Made by a program: the position numbers and the translations under genes. A DNA stretch of 64,000 nucleotides from Favolaschia claudopus (Eukaryota > Basidiomycota > Agaricomycetes > Agaricales > Mycenaceae): assembly GCA_037176885.1 (NCBI GenBank), contig JAWWNJ010000020.1, positions 2,046,001-2,110,000 on the forward strand, in the 5' to 3' direction. The notes below the pieces were generated by a model. That model was given only the letters and a program-made list of their open reading frames with translations, was not told the DNA's origin and made no database searches. Positions 63,924 through 64,000 of the stretch are shown one piece after another (position 1 is the first letter of the stretch; each line of letters begins with the position of its first letter).

Positions 63924-64000
63924 GGCTGCGCCATCTGATGCCACCCCTAAAAATAGAACAGCCCATTTCTGGAACTTTTGATGCAAGCGGAGTTGATTGG
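63924..64000. mobile_element. CAGTGGC-type MITE, cut by the window end
   Basis: TACAGTGGCTGCGCCATCTG at about 63924 and the inner block AACAGCCCATTTCTGGAA match, in inverse order, the MITE at 41661-41790. The far end lies outside the window. Confidence 0.55.

Overview
The window looks like transposon-dense nuclear DNA of a filamentous basidiomycete, most likely an agaricomycete mushroom. The evidence is short (about 45-70 bp) GT..AG introns, a Zn2Cys6 cluster gene, F-box/TPR and kelch genes, Plavaka-type CACTA and BED/hATC hAT transposases, DIRS-type reverse transcriptase and a gag family that I recall from agaricomycete repeats. Almost no ordinary host gene is intact; most of the 64 kb is nested mobile DNA.

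Layout. 1.18-4.44 kb: a two-gene Tc1/mariner-type transposon (DDE transposase plus a divergent multi-exon accessory gene) with 85-bp terminal inverted repeats (TIRs). 5.9-11.2 kb: non-autonomous hAT-like elements with 8-bp target duplications, other repeats, and a fragment of tyrosine recombinase. 11.3-19.5 kb and 27.5-34.9 kb: two nearly identical arms, 8.2 and 7.4 kb, of a giant inverted duplication. Each arm carries a dead Copia element joined to a dead DIRS-like gag/RT element, into which a small LTR element encoding a KH-domain protein had inserted. The arms differ by a 583-bp MITE, a 201-bp deletion and a few single-base changes. The 7.9-kb spacer holds a truncated RecQ-like helicase, a cluster of tight palindromes, a small Zn2Cys6 protein gene and a chimeric Copia/DIRS polyprotein, itself split by a 1.64-kb LTR element. 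35-41 kb: Copia pieces, a deleted hAT transposase, hAT and mariner MITEs and a 95-bp minisatellite. 42.2-48.4 kb: a Plavaka-like CACTA element with 52-bp TIRs and two divergent genes. 49.9-52.7 kb: an F-box/TPR gene interrupted by two MITEs. 55.2-58.9 kb: a gag-only LTR element. 59.7-61.4 kb: a kelch-repeat gene with a MITE in it. The right end holds a transposon-associated ORF remnant, a Helitron helicase fragment and the start of another Copia element.

The most unusual system is the 1.38-kb KH-domain LTR element. Its predicted RNA 5' end (about 35 nt after a TATA box in the LTR) is perfectly complementary over 11 nt to the primer-binding position just after the LTR, the arrangement used by self-priming Tf1-type retrotransposons. 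Its only protein is a KH-domain (RNA-binding) polypeptide rather than Gag-Pol, so it would need a helper element. The segment around its start codon (37 bp) recurs exactly at the start codon of the kelch gene at 61.1 kb.

All functional statements are inferred from reading the sequence; no searches or alignments were run.
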